The notes under the pieces were generated by a model. That model worked only from the letters and a program-made list of their open reading frames with translations, ran no database searches and was not told where the DNA came from. A stretch of 9,299 nucleotides of DNA. It comes from an uncultured Rivibacter sp. Its GTDB lineage: Bacteria > Pseudomonadota > Gammaproteobacteria > Burkholderiales > Burkholderiaceae. Below, in pieces: positions 1 to 5,812 of the stretch. The stretch spans positions 1 to 9,299 of the forward strand of contig CAMLNA010000157.1 of NCBI GenBank assembly GCA_946481025.1. The letters run 5' to 3'. The translations under genes were made by a program, and so were the position numbers. Within the stretch, counting starts at the first letter, position 1. Each line of letters begins with the position of its first letter.

Positions 1-28
1 CCTCTCCTGTGGATCGTTGTACTTCTAC

Positions 29-54
29 AAAAAACCGCGGCCATCCTAAGCCGC
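29..54 (-). terminator. Possible leftward terminator-like hairpin with U tract
   Basis: Seen: GCGGC (37-41) pairs with GCCGC (50-54) around an 8-base loop. Read on the minus strand the second arm is followed by GG and six T (complement of A29-A34), the layout of a weak intrinsic terminator. The stem is only 5 bp. No convincing minus-strand gene lies to its right, so its role is unclear; it could be a chance hairpin or the end of an unseen small RNA. Confidence 0.2.
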
Positions 55-195
55 ATCACGCCGTACGAACACCGGATGCGCCGTAGCAAGTTGTGTGGTT
101 ACGCGACAGCATGTTGGAATCTGCTGGCGAGCCCGCACCAGGGAGTTGCGCCGGGCGGGTGGTGCATGCGGCTCATCGGCGCTATCGTCGGCGCC

Positions 196-203
196 GAAAG
201 GAG
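196..203 (+). promoter_or_regulatory. Ribosome binding site of fumC
   Basis: GAAAGGAG ends 8 bases before the ATG at 212. It decides the start: an in-frame GTG at 95 would add 39 residues unlike the family N-terminus and has no comparable site. Confidence 0.8.
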
Positions 204-211
204 CACCCGCC

Positions 212-1612
212 ATGTCTCTCGTCACCCGGACCGAAACCGATTCGATGGGCGCGATCGAAGTGCCCGGCGACCGCTACTGGGGCGCGCAGACGCAGCGCTC
301 GATGCATCACTTCCCGATCGGCGTCGATCGCTTCAAGTGGCAGCGGCCGGTGATCCGCGCGCTGGGGCTGCTGAAGAAGGCTGCCGCGCAGGCGAATGCA
401 GAGCTCGGTGAGCTGCCGGGAGACGTGGCCCGCCTGATCGCCGCGGCAGCCGACGAGGTGATCGATGGCCGACTCGACGATCACTTCCCGCTCGTGGTGT
501 TCCAGACCGGCTCGGGCACGCAGTCGAACATGAATGCCAACGAGGTGATCGCCAACCGGGCGATCGAGATGGCCGGCGGCGTGATGGGCAGCAAGAAGCC
601 GGTGCACCCGAACGATCACGTGAACCGTGGGCAGTCGTCGAACGACACCTTCCCGACCGCGATGCACGTGGCGGTGGTGGAGCAGTTGCATGCGCGGCTC
701 TTCCCCGCGGTGACGGCCTTGCGCAACACGCTGGCCGCCAAGGCGCGCACCTACGACCACCTGGTGAAGACCGGCCGCACGCACCTGCAGGACGCCACGC
801 CGATCACCCTGGGGCAGGAGATCGGCGCCTGGGTCGCGCAGATCGATTTCGGTTTGAAGGCGGTGAGCACCTGCCTGCCGGGCCTGCATGAGCTCGCGAT
901 CGGCGGCACTGCGGTCGGCACCGGCCTCAACGCGCACCCGGAGTTCGGCGACCGGGCGGCGCAACGGCTGGGCGATCTGACGGGCCAGCCTTTCGTGTCG
1001 GCACCCGACAAGTTCTTCGCGTTGTCGGCCCACGATGCGCTGGTGCAGACCTCAGCCGCGTTGCGCACGCTGGCCGGAGGCCTGATGAAGATGGCCAATG
1101 ACGTGCGCTGGCTGGCGAGCGGCCCGCGCTGCGGCATCGGCGAGCTGCGCATCCCCGAGAACGAGCCGGGCTCGTCGATCATGCCTGGCAAGGTGAACCC
1201 CACGCAGTGCGAGGCGATGACGATGGTCTGCGTGCAGGTGTTCGGCAACGATGCGGCGGTGGCGTTTGCCGGCACGCAGGGCAACTTCCAGTTGAACGTC
1301 TACAAGCCGGTGATGGTGCACAACGTGCTGGAGAGCCTGGAGCTGATCGCCGATGCGTGCGCGGCCTTCGATGCGTATTGCGCGCGCGGGCTGGAGCCGA
1401 ACGAGGCGGTGATCGACGAGCACCTGGAGCGCAACCTGATGCTGGTGACGGCGCTGAACCGCCACATCGGCTATGACCTCGCGGCGCAGATCGCCAAGCG
1501 CGCGCATCACGACGGGTTGACGCTGCGCGAGGCGGCGCTGGCGTCGGGCCATGTCAGCGCGGAAGACTACGACCGCTGGATCGATCCGTTGGAAATGACC
1601 CGGCCGGGATAG
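212..1612 (+). CDS. fumC: Class II fumarate hydratase (fumarase C)
   Basis: Reversible hydration of fumarate to L-malate in the citric acid cycle; the class II enzyme is a cytoplasmic, iron-independent homotetramer. The 466-residue product has the usual length of the family. Seen: GSGTQSNMN at 100-108, the [13 protein letters not shown] substrate-binding block near 138-150, [11 protein letters not shown] with the conserved His191, and the superfamily signature [11 protein letters not shown] at 320-330, whose Ser321/Ser322 lie on the flexible loop that supplies the catalytic serine. The start at 212 is fixed by GAAAGGAG and gives the typical N-terminus ending in a [13 protein letters not shown] strand and [10 protein letters not shown]. 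Argininosuccinate lyase and aspartase share the fold, but the block pattern is that of fumarase. It appears monocistronic, followed by a terminator and a convergent gene. As an oxygen-stable enzyme it is often induced under oxidative or iron stress in other bacteria; no regulator site is visible here. Confidence 0.96.
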   Translation: MSLVTRTETDSMGAIEVPGDRYWGAQTQRSMHHFPIGVDRFKWQRPVIRALGLLKKAAAQANAELGELPGDVARLIAAAADEVIDGRLDDHFPLVVFQTGSGTQSNMNANEVIANRAIEMAGGVMGSKKPVHPNDHVNRGQSSNDTFPTAMHVAVVEQLHARLFPAVTALRNTLAAKARTYDHLVKTGRTHLQDATPITLGQEIGAWVAQIDFGLKAVSTCLPGLHELAIGGTAVGTGLNAHPEFGDRAAQRLGDLTGQPFVSAPDKFFALSAHDALVQTSAALRTLAGGLMKMANDVRWLASGPRCGIGELRIPENEPGSSIMPGKVNPTQCEAMTMVCVQVFGNDAAVAFAGTQGNFQLNVYKPVMVHNVLESLELIADACAAFDAYCARGLEPNEAVIDEHLERNLMLVTALNRHIGYDLAAQIAKRAHHDGLTLREAALASGHVSAEDYDRWIDPLEMTRPG

Positions 1613-1727
1613 GCCGCGGGCAGGGGGGGCGCCAGCGCTGCGCTTTCGCCCCATCAGCTGCCGTGGAGACGACGATGGGCGCGCCTTGCGCGATGCGCCT
1701 GGGCGTTGTTGCCCGGACGGGGCAATG

Positions 1728-1760
1728 AAAAAGCGGCGGGGCTGGCGCCGCGCCGCTTTT
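1728..1760. terminator. Bidirectional intrinsic terminator between convergent genes
   Basis: A perfect 10-bp inverted repeat, AAAAGCGGCG (1729-1738) with CGCCGCTTTT (1751-1760), encloses a GC-rich 12-base loop. On the plus strand it ends in four T; on the minus strand in five T. It sits between the fumC stop (1612) and the end of the convergent RRM gene (1798), so it can stop transcripts from both. A second hairpin just to its left, TTGCCC (1709-1714) with GGGCAA (1720-1725), has no T tract and may add to blocking leftward read-through. Confidence 0.75.
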
Positions 1761-1797
1761 GCTGGGGACGTGAGCCGAGGCTCAGCGTGACCGGGGA

Positions 1798-2223
1798 TCA
1801 GTAGCCGCCGCGGCCGCCACCGAAACCACCGCGGCCGCCACCACCGCCGCCGCCGAAGCCGCCGCGACCACCACCGCCGCCGCCGCCGTAACCACCTTCA
1901 CGGCGGCCACCGCCACCGAAGCCGCCACCACCACCGCCGCCGCCACGCGGGCCGCCGAAGCCGCCCGGACGCTCTTCACGGGGACGGGCTTCGTTGACGA
2001 CGATGGCGCGGCCGGACAGGGACTGGCCGTTCATGCCGTTGATGGCGGACTGGGCTTCCGCGTCGGAGCCCATTTCGACGAAACCGAAGCCCTTGGAGCG
2101 GCCGGTGTCGCGGTCCATCATGACCTTGGCGGAGGTCACGGTGCCGAATTGCGAGAAGGCGTCGTTGAGTTCTTCGTCGCGCACGGTGTAGGCGAGATTG
2201 CCCACGTAAAGCTTGTTGCCCAT
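1798..2223 (-). CDS. RRM-type RNA-binding protein with glycine-rich tail
   Basis: A small single-RRM protein of the bacterial Rbp / cold-inducible glycine-rich family, expected to bind single-stranded RNA in the cytoplasm, probably as an RNA chaperone. Seen in 141 residues: RNP2 KLYVGNL at 4-10, RNP1 KGFGFVEM at 44-51, with the RRM ending near residue 80. The rest (about 87-141) is nearly all Gly with scattered Arg, Phe and Tyr, forming RGGF-like repeats that end in RGGY. The arginine/aromatic-dotted glycine tail resembles those of plant and cyanobacterial GRPs and may add weak RNA binding or self-association. The ATG is preceded by AAAGGAG at good spacing. It is transcribed toward fumC and ends before the shared terminator. 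Cold induction is known for relatives but not shown here; the leader before the ATG may be about 90 bases if the candidate promoter is right. Confidence 0.93.
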   Translation of the reverse strand: MGNKLYVGNLAYTVRDEELNDAFSQFGTVTSAKVMMDRDTGRSKGFGFVEMGSDAEAQSAINGMNGQSLSGRAIVVNEARPREERPGGFGGPRGGGGGGGGFGGGGRREGGYGGGGGGGRGGFGGGGGGGRGGFGGGRGGY

Positions 2224-2230
2224 GAGAGAG

Positions 2231-2237
2231 CTCCTTT
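2231..2237 (-). promoter_or_regulatory. Ribosome binding site of the RRM gene
   Basis: CTCCTTT on the plus strand reads AAAGGAG on the minus strand, 7 bases before the ATG that begins at 2223. A strong site, in keeping with an abundant small RNA-binding protein. Confidence 0.8.
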
Positions 2238-2318
2238 CAATACACGTCAGTCAGTTGGAGCTTCTACCCATCATGAACCACTCAGATCGAGGCGCCGCAT
2301 CCAGACACACGAAGAGCC

Positions 2319-2347
2319 ATTATGTGGTCAGTGGGGGGGGATGTGGA
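2319..2347 (-). promoter_or_regulatory. Candidate promoter of the RRM gene
   Basis: On the minus strand CATAAT (2319-2324) matches the sigma-70 -10 consensus at five of six bases. TCCACA (2342-2347), 17 bases upstream, matches the -35 at four of six. The start would fall near 2312, leaving a leader of roughly 90 bases. The spacer contains the G8/C8 run. This is a pattern match only. Confidence 0.28.
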
Positions 2348-2433
2348 CACCATGTGTGAAAAAGTGTTGTTTCATTACGCTATCGGGCGGGCAGAATCGC
2401 ACGCTCCCGGCCGGTTTTCCCCCTGGTGGGCGA

Positions 2434-2462
2434 TTGGTGAACGCAGGGGGGCTGGGTATCAT
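2434..2462 (+). promoter_or_regulatory. Candidate promoter of the zinc-ribbon operon
   Basis: TTGGTG (2434-2439) and TATCAT (2457-2462) are separated by exactly 17 bases; the -10 matches five of six consensus bases and the -35 three of six. Transcription would start near 2469, about 110 bases before the ATG at 2582. It is the best rightward match seen in this intergenic region. Confidence 0.35.
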
Positions 2463-2571
2463 CGCCGCGCCGCTCCCGGCCTGGGACGCGGTTGCACAAG
2501 AACGTGGGCGCGTACTGCCGTTGCAGCGTGCTGCCACAGCCCGATGCCCCAAGCGGCATGCGGGCTCTTCT

Positions 2572-2576
2572 GGAGG
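2572..2576 (+). promoter_or_regulatory. Ribosome binding site fixing the zinc-ribbon start
   Basis: GGAGG ends 5 bases before the ATG at 2582. It favours that start over an in-frame TTG at 2492, which would put 30 unrelated residues before the first zinc ribbon. Confidence 0.75.
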
Positions 2577-2581
2577 AAGAA

Positions 2582-3712
2582 ATGAGCTTGATCTGCCCGA
2601 AGTGCGGAACCGACAACCGCGAAAAGGCGAAGTTCTGCCGTGGATGCGGCGCGTCGCTGGCAGGGGTGGTTGCCGATGCGCCTGCACCGATCGAGCCGCC
2701 TCCGCCCGCCATGTCGACCATTCCGCTGAAGCCCTGCCCGGCGTGCGGCACGCCGAACGAGGTCGGCGCCGCGGAGTGCCGCGTGTGCGGCTTGCCGATG
2801 AATGCTCCCGCGCCGACGCCTGCCGCGGGCGACGTGGACCTGTTGCTGGGCCTGGGCAACACCGCGCCGTCGCCGCTCGATGCGGCACCGGTGCCGCCGA
2901 TACCGCCTGCGCCGGAGCCTGTGCCCGCGCCCATGCCGGCACCCGCACCCGCCTTCGACCCGCTGGCGGCACTGCCGCCGCAGGAGCCTCCCGCCGCGCC
3001 GGTGCCTCCCCCGCCGCCTGCGCCGACCCCTGCGTCGTTCGCGGAGCCGGCCCCGGGCGGCAAGAGCAAGGCGCCGCTGGTGCTGGCGGGGCTGGTCGTG
3101 GCCGGCGTGCTGGCCGGCGCCGGCGTCTGGTGGATGTTGCAAGGCGACAAGGCCGAGCCGGCCCCGGTGGCGGAAGTGCCCGCTCCGGCCCCGGCGCCTG
3201 CCGCTGCGCCGCCGGAACCGGTGGCGATGCCGCCGGCGACGCCGCCTGTCGTCGCCGAACCGGCCAGTGCAGAGCCCCCGCTGGCCGCTGCGTCCGAGCC
3301 CGCGCCTGCCACCGCCCCGGCCGACCCGCTCGGCGCGTTGGCCAGCGACGACGCCGCGGCCCAGAAGAAGGCGCAGGAGGAGGCCCGTGCCAAGGCACGC
3401 GCCGAGGCCCGCGCGAAGGCCAAGGCGGAGGCGGAAGCCAAGGCGAAGGCCAAGGCCGATGCGGCCCGGGCGGCCGAGGCCAAGCGGGCCGAGTCCGCGA
3501 AGCCGACCTACGTGCCACCCCCCGCCCCGACACCGGCGGCCGCGCCGGCAGCGCCTGAAGTGCCCAAGGATGTCTGCGGTGGCCGCGTATTCATTGCGCT
3601 GCTCAGCTGTCTGAAGAACGAATGCCAGGACCCGGTGAAGGCGAAGCACCCGCGTTGCGTCGAGTTCCTCGAGGCTGAACGACGACGCGAGCAGCAGAAC
3701 CAGTTCCGCTAA
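2582..3712 (+). CDS. Membrane-anchored double zinc-ribbon protein with TolA-like linker
   Basis: Function not known. Domains seen in 376 residues: two zinc ribbons, Cys5/8/19/22 and Cys52/55/66/69, both C-X2-C-X10-C-X2-C; a Pro/Ala-rich linker to about 160; one membrane helix at about 165-186, preceded by Lys161 and Lys163; a second Pro/Ala stretch; a Lys/Ala/Glu-rich helical segment at about 259-306 like the TolA stalk; then a short C-terminal module with Cys332, 343, 348 and 359. By the positive-inside rule the ribbons are cytoplasmic and the stalk and four-cysteine module periplasmic. The ribbon pair suggests binding to a protein or nucleic acid rather than catalysis; no enzyme motif is visible. 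It begins the presumed four-gene operon, 18 bases before the next gene. The C-terminal module loosely resembles tails I associate with Burkholderiales membrane kinases and related proteins; that is memory, not a search result. Confidence 0.88.
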   Translation: MSLICPKCGTDNREKAKFCRGCGASLAGVVADAPAPIEPPPPAMSTIPLKPCPACGTPNEVGAAECRVCGLPMNAPAPTPAAGDVDLLLGLGNTAPSPLDAAPVPPIPPAPEPVPAPMPAPAPAFDPLAALPPQEPPAAPVPPPPPAPTPASFAEPAPGGKSKAPLVLAGLVVAGVLAGAGVWWMLQGDKAEPAPVAEVPAPAPAPAAAPPEPVAMPPATPPVVAEPASAEPPLAAASEPAPATAPADPLGALASDDAAAQKKAQEEARAKARAEARAKAKAEAEAKAKAKADAARAAEAKRAESAKPTYVPPPAPTPAAAPAAPEVPKDVCGGRVFIALLSCLKNECQDPVKAKHPRCVEFLEAERRREQQNQFR

Positions 3713-3715
3713 CGC

Positions 3716-3721
3716 GGAGAG
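3716..3721 (+). promoter_or_regulatory. Ribosome binding site supporting the GTG start at 3731
   Basis: GGAGAG ends 9 bases before a GTG at 3731. The in-frame ATG at 3767 has no purine-rich site upstream, only a pyrimidine-rich stretch, so the GTG is slightly preferred. Confidence 0.5.
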
Positions 3722-3730
3722 CGGTGCCGT

Positions 3731-4990
3731 GTGACGTTGGCGCGGCATCGCTTTCCCCAGATCCCCATGTCTGCAAGCAACGACAAGCTCCGATCAGCTG
3801 CCGCCCTGTTGGGCTGCATCGACGCGGTGCGCAACGGCCCGGCACTGGCGGTGCTGCTCGGCACCTTTTCAGCCTCCGGCCTGCTGCTCGCGATGCTCGC
3901 GCAGGCGCTTGCAAGAGGGCAGGCGGCCACCTCCGTGCTCTACGGTCTGCTGGCGCTGGCGGTGGCGTTCTATGGCGGCAATGCGGCTGGCCTGCTGGTG
4001 ATGGACGACGCCAAGGGCGTGCCCCGGCGCAGCGTGTTCGACGCATTCGGCGCCTCGCTGCGCACGGCGCACCGGCTGCTCGGCGCACTGCTGCTGATTG
4101 CGATCACCTATGCCGCCGGTGCCTTCGTGCTGGCCGTGGTGCTGCTGGTCTGCAAGACGCCGCTGCTGGGGCCGGTGGCCTTCACGCTCGTGCTGCCCGT
4201 TGCGGTGGTGGTGGTCGGCCTCGCGCTGCTGGCGCTGCCGACGGTCATCGTGCCGCTGGCGGCCCCCGCCGTCTGGGACGGAGCCGACACGCTGCAGTGC
4301 GTGAACCGCTTGTTCTCGATCGCCCGGCGCCAGTTGCTCGACGTGGCGTTGATGATGTTGCTGGTCGGCGTGCTCGCCACGGTCATCGGGGCCCTGGTGA
4401 TGTTCGTCGTGCTGGTCGGCGGGCAGACCGTGGCCCGGCTGTCGGCGCTGATCCTGGGGCCGGAGGCCTCGGCCGCGCAGCTGATGGCAGGGCTGAGGGG
4501 CTTCGGCGTGCGCAGCCTGGCCGGTGCCGGCGTGAACGTGGGGGCGAGTGCCTACGCGGTGGCCGGAGTGATCGGGGGCGGCGTGGTGGCAACCATCGGC
4601 ATGGTGCTGCCGGGCCTGGTGTATCTGCGTGGCGCCTGCGCGGTGTACCTGGTGCATCGCGACCGGGCAGCGCTGACGGCAGCGCCGGTGCAGCGCCCGA
4701 TGCCGGCGCGCCACACGGCGGCACCGTCTGAACAACGCTCGCGCGGCCCGGCCCCGCGCGGCATCCTGGAGCCGACGCGCGAGCCGAGCAGCCTCGACAC
4801 GACGATCACGATGGCGCGGTCGCCGCTGCAGCACACGGAGCCGCACCCCCATACGGTCGATGTGGACCTGCCGCTGGGCGACGTGGCGCCGGCAATGCGC
4901 TGTGCGGCATGCCGTCACCCGATGCTGGCCGCCGATCGCTTCTGCGGCGTGTGCGGCGCGCCGGTCGAGTCGCCACCCGGCGCAAGGTGA
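3731..4990 (+). CDS. Polytopic membrane protein with C-terminal zinc ribbon
   Basis: Not recognised as a named family. With the GTG start it has 419 residues; starting at the ATG at 3767 it would have 407. Seen: about six hydrophobic helices at roughly 37-61, 67-91, 116-140, 150-174, 205-229 and 265-292, a polar loop with GADTLQCVNRLFSIARRQ between the fourth and fifth, then a long hydrophilic tail of about 120 residues. The tail ends in a zinc ribbon, Cys391/394/405/408, with the same C-X2-C-X10-C-X2-C spacing as both ribbons of the upstream protein. An even helix count would put both ends on the same side, presumably the cytoplasm, where a ribbon can hold zinc. The gene lies 18 bases after the upstream stop and its stop overlaps the next start by one base, so translation is probably coupled. 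No transport or enzyme motif is visible; a scaffold or partner of the upstream protein is a guess. Confidence 0.85.
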   Translation: MTLARHRFPQIPMSASNDKLRSAAALLGCIDAVRNGPALAVLLGTFSASGLLLAMLAQALARGQAATSVLYGLLALAVAFYGGNAAGLLVMDDAKGVPRRSVFDAFGASLRTAHRLLGALLLIAITYAAGAFVLAVVLLVCKTPLLGPVAFTLVLPVAVVVVGLALLALPTVIVPLAAPAVWDGADTLQCVNRLFSIARRQLLDVALMMLLVGVLATVIGALVMFVVLVGGQTVARLSALILGPEASAAQLMAGLRGFGVRSLAGAGVNVGASAYAVAGVIGGGVVATIGMVLPGLVYLRGACAVYLVHRDRAALTAAPVQRPMPARHTAAPSEQRSRGPAPRGILEPTREPSSLDTTITMARSPLQHTEPHPHTVDVDLPLGDVAPAMRCAACRHPMLAADRFCGVCGAPVESPPGAR

Positions 4991-5790
4991 TGCCGCGCAT
5001 CGCGAGCCTGGTGCCGTCGGTCACCGAGCTGCTCGTGGCGCTGGGGCTGGCGCCGTACCTGGTGGCGCGCACCGGGTTCTGCATCCACCCGCGCGAGGTC
5101 GTGTCCGCCGTCCCGAAGGTGGGCGGCACGAAGGACGTGAACCTGCCGAAGCTGCGCGCGCTCGCGCCCACGCACGTGGTGGTCAACGTCGACGAGAACG
5201 AGCTGGCGACCGTCGAGGCGCTGCGCGAGTTCGTGCCGCACGTGGTGGTGACGCACCCCTGCGCGCCGCAGGACAACATCGAGCTGTATCGGCAGATGGT
5301 CGAGTGGTTCGGCAACCTGCCTGGCGTGCGCGAGCGGGCCGAAGCGCTGCAGGCGGAGCTCGACGCGCAGCTGCGGCTCGCGGCGAGCCAGCGGTGGCCC
5401 GAGCGGCGGGTGCTGTATTGCATCTGGCGCGACCCCTGGATGACCGTGGCGCGCGACACCTACATCTCGCGCATGCTGGCCCTGGTCAACTGGCAGACCC
5501 TGCCCTCCATGGAAGGCGGCCCTTCGGGCGCGGCGCGCTACCCGGTGTTCGATGGCAGCGAAGACTGGATCGCGAGCGTCGACGAGGTGTTGCTGAGCAG
5601 CGAGCCGTACCGCTTCGGCAATCAGCACCTGGACGAAGTGCGTGCATGGCTGGGCCGGCGGGGCTGGCAAGGCGCGGTGCGGCGGGTCGACGGTGAGATG
5701 CTGAGCTGGTACGGCGCCCGGGCGCCGCAGGGCGTGGCCTACCTGTGCGGCCTGGCGCGTGATTCAAGTCCTGCCCCGGAGGGCCGATAA
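4990..5790 (+). CDS. BtuF-like helical-backbone metal/cobalamin-binding protein, no signal peptide
   Basis: Belongs to the class III periplasmic-binding-protein fold (BtuF/FhuD/TroA type) used to bind cobalamin, haem, siderophores or metals. Seen in 266 residues: N-terminal RIASLVPSVTELLVALGL, the usual first strand and helix of BtuF-type proteins; GGTKDVNLPKLRALAPTHVV, matching the conserved 'nleki..lkPDlVi' segment; HPCAPQDNIELY in the hinge region; CIWRDPWMT at 144-152; and YPVFDGSEDW near 184-193, in the C-terminal lobe. Relatives usually carry a secretion signal and pair with BtuC/BtuD. Here the fold begins at residue 3, the in-frame upstream residues are Arg-rich rather than a signal, and no permease or ATPase is nearby. 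It overlaps the preceding stop (TGATG) and lies 22 bases before the next gene. A cytoplasmic ligand-binding role is inferred; the ligand is unknown. Confidence 0.87.
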   Translation: MPRIASLVPSVTELLVALGLAPYLVARTGFCIHPREVVSAVPKVGGTKDVNLPKLRALAPTHVVVNVDENELATVEALREFVPHVVVTHPCAPQDNIELYRQMVEWFGNLPGVRERAEALQAELDAQLRLAASQRWPERRVLYCIWRDPWMTVARDTYISRMLALVNWQTLPSMEGGPSGAARYPVFDGSEDWIASVDEVLLSSEPYRFGNQHLDEVRAWLGRRGWQGAVRRVDGEMLSWYGARAPQGVAYLCGLARDSSPAPEGR

Positions 5791-5812
5791 CGAGAAGCCG
5801 TACCCTTGCATC

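Larger units (their letters stand above)
2224..2581. other. Divergent intergenic region, 358 bases, no gene seen
   Basis: This stretch separates the leftward RRM gene from the rightward zinc-ribbon operon. It is visibly less GC-rich in its left half, as expected for promoters. It holds an uninterrupted run of eight G (2333-2340), the RRM leader with its ribosome binding site, and weak candidate promoters on each strand, listed separately. A short rightward reading frame (2322-2585) has no ribosome binding site and no recognisable domain, so I do not call it a gene. Confidence 0.6.

Noticed and set aside
95..211. In-frame N-terminal extension of the fumarase from the GTG at 95
   Set aside because: It would add 39 residues with no match to family N-termini, and the ATG at 212 has a strong ribosome binding site at normal spacing.
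182..1033. Long minus-strand reading frame antisense to fumC
   Set aside because: An Arg/His/Gln-rich translation with no domain, fully opposite a conserved enzyme; typical of antisense frames in high-GC DNA.
2322..2585. Possible 87-codon gene in the divergent intergenic region
   Set aside because: No ribosome binding site, mixed composition with no domain, and it runs into the ribosome binding site and start of the zinc-ribbon gene.
3355..3500. Naming the zinc-ribbon protein TolA because of its Lys/Ala/Glu-rich stalk
   Set aside because: TolA lacks zinc ribbons, has its membrane helix at the N-terminus and a different C-terminal domain; the stalk similarity is compositional only.
2459..3748. 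429-codon minus-strand frame opposite the zinc-ribbon gene, plus two other long antisense frames there
   Set aside because: Low-complexity Arg/Gly/Ala translations produced by the Pro/Ala-rich codons on the other strand; the plus frame has clear zinc ribbons, a membrane helix and a ribosome binding site.
3869..4918. 349-codon minus-strand frame opposite the polytopic membrane protein
   Set aside because: His/Gln/Arg-rich composition is the complement of a hydrophobic GC-rich coding strand; no start signal or domain.
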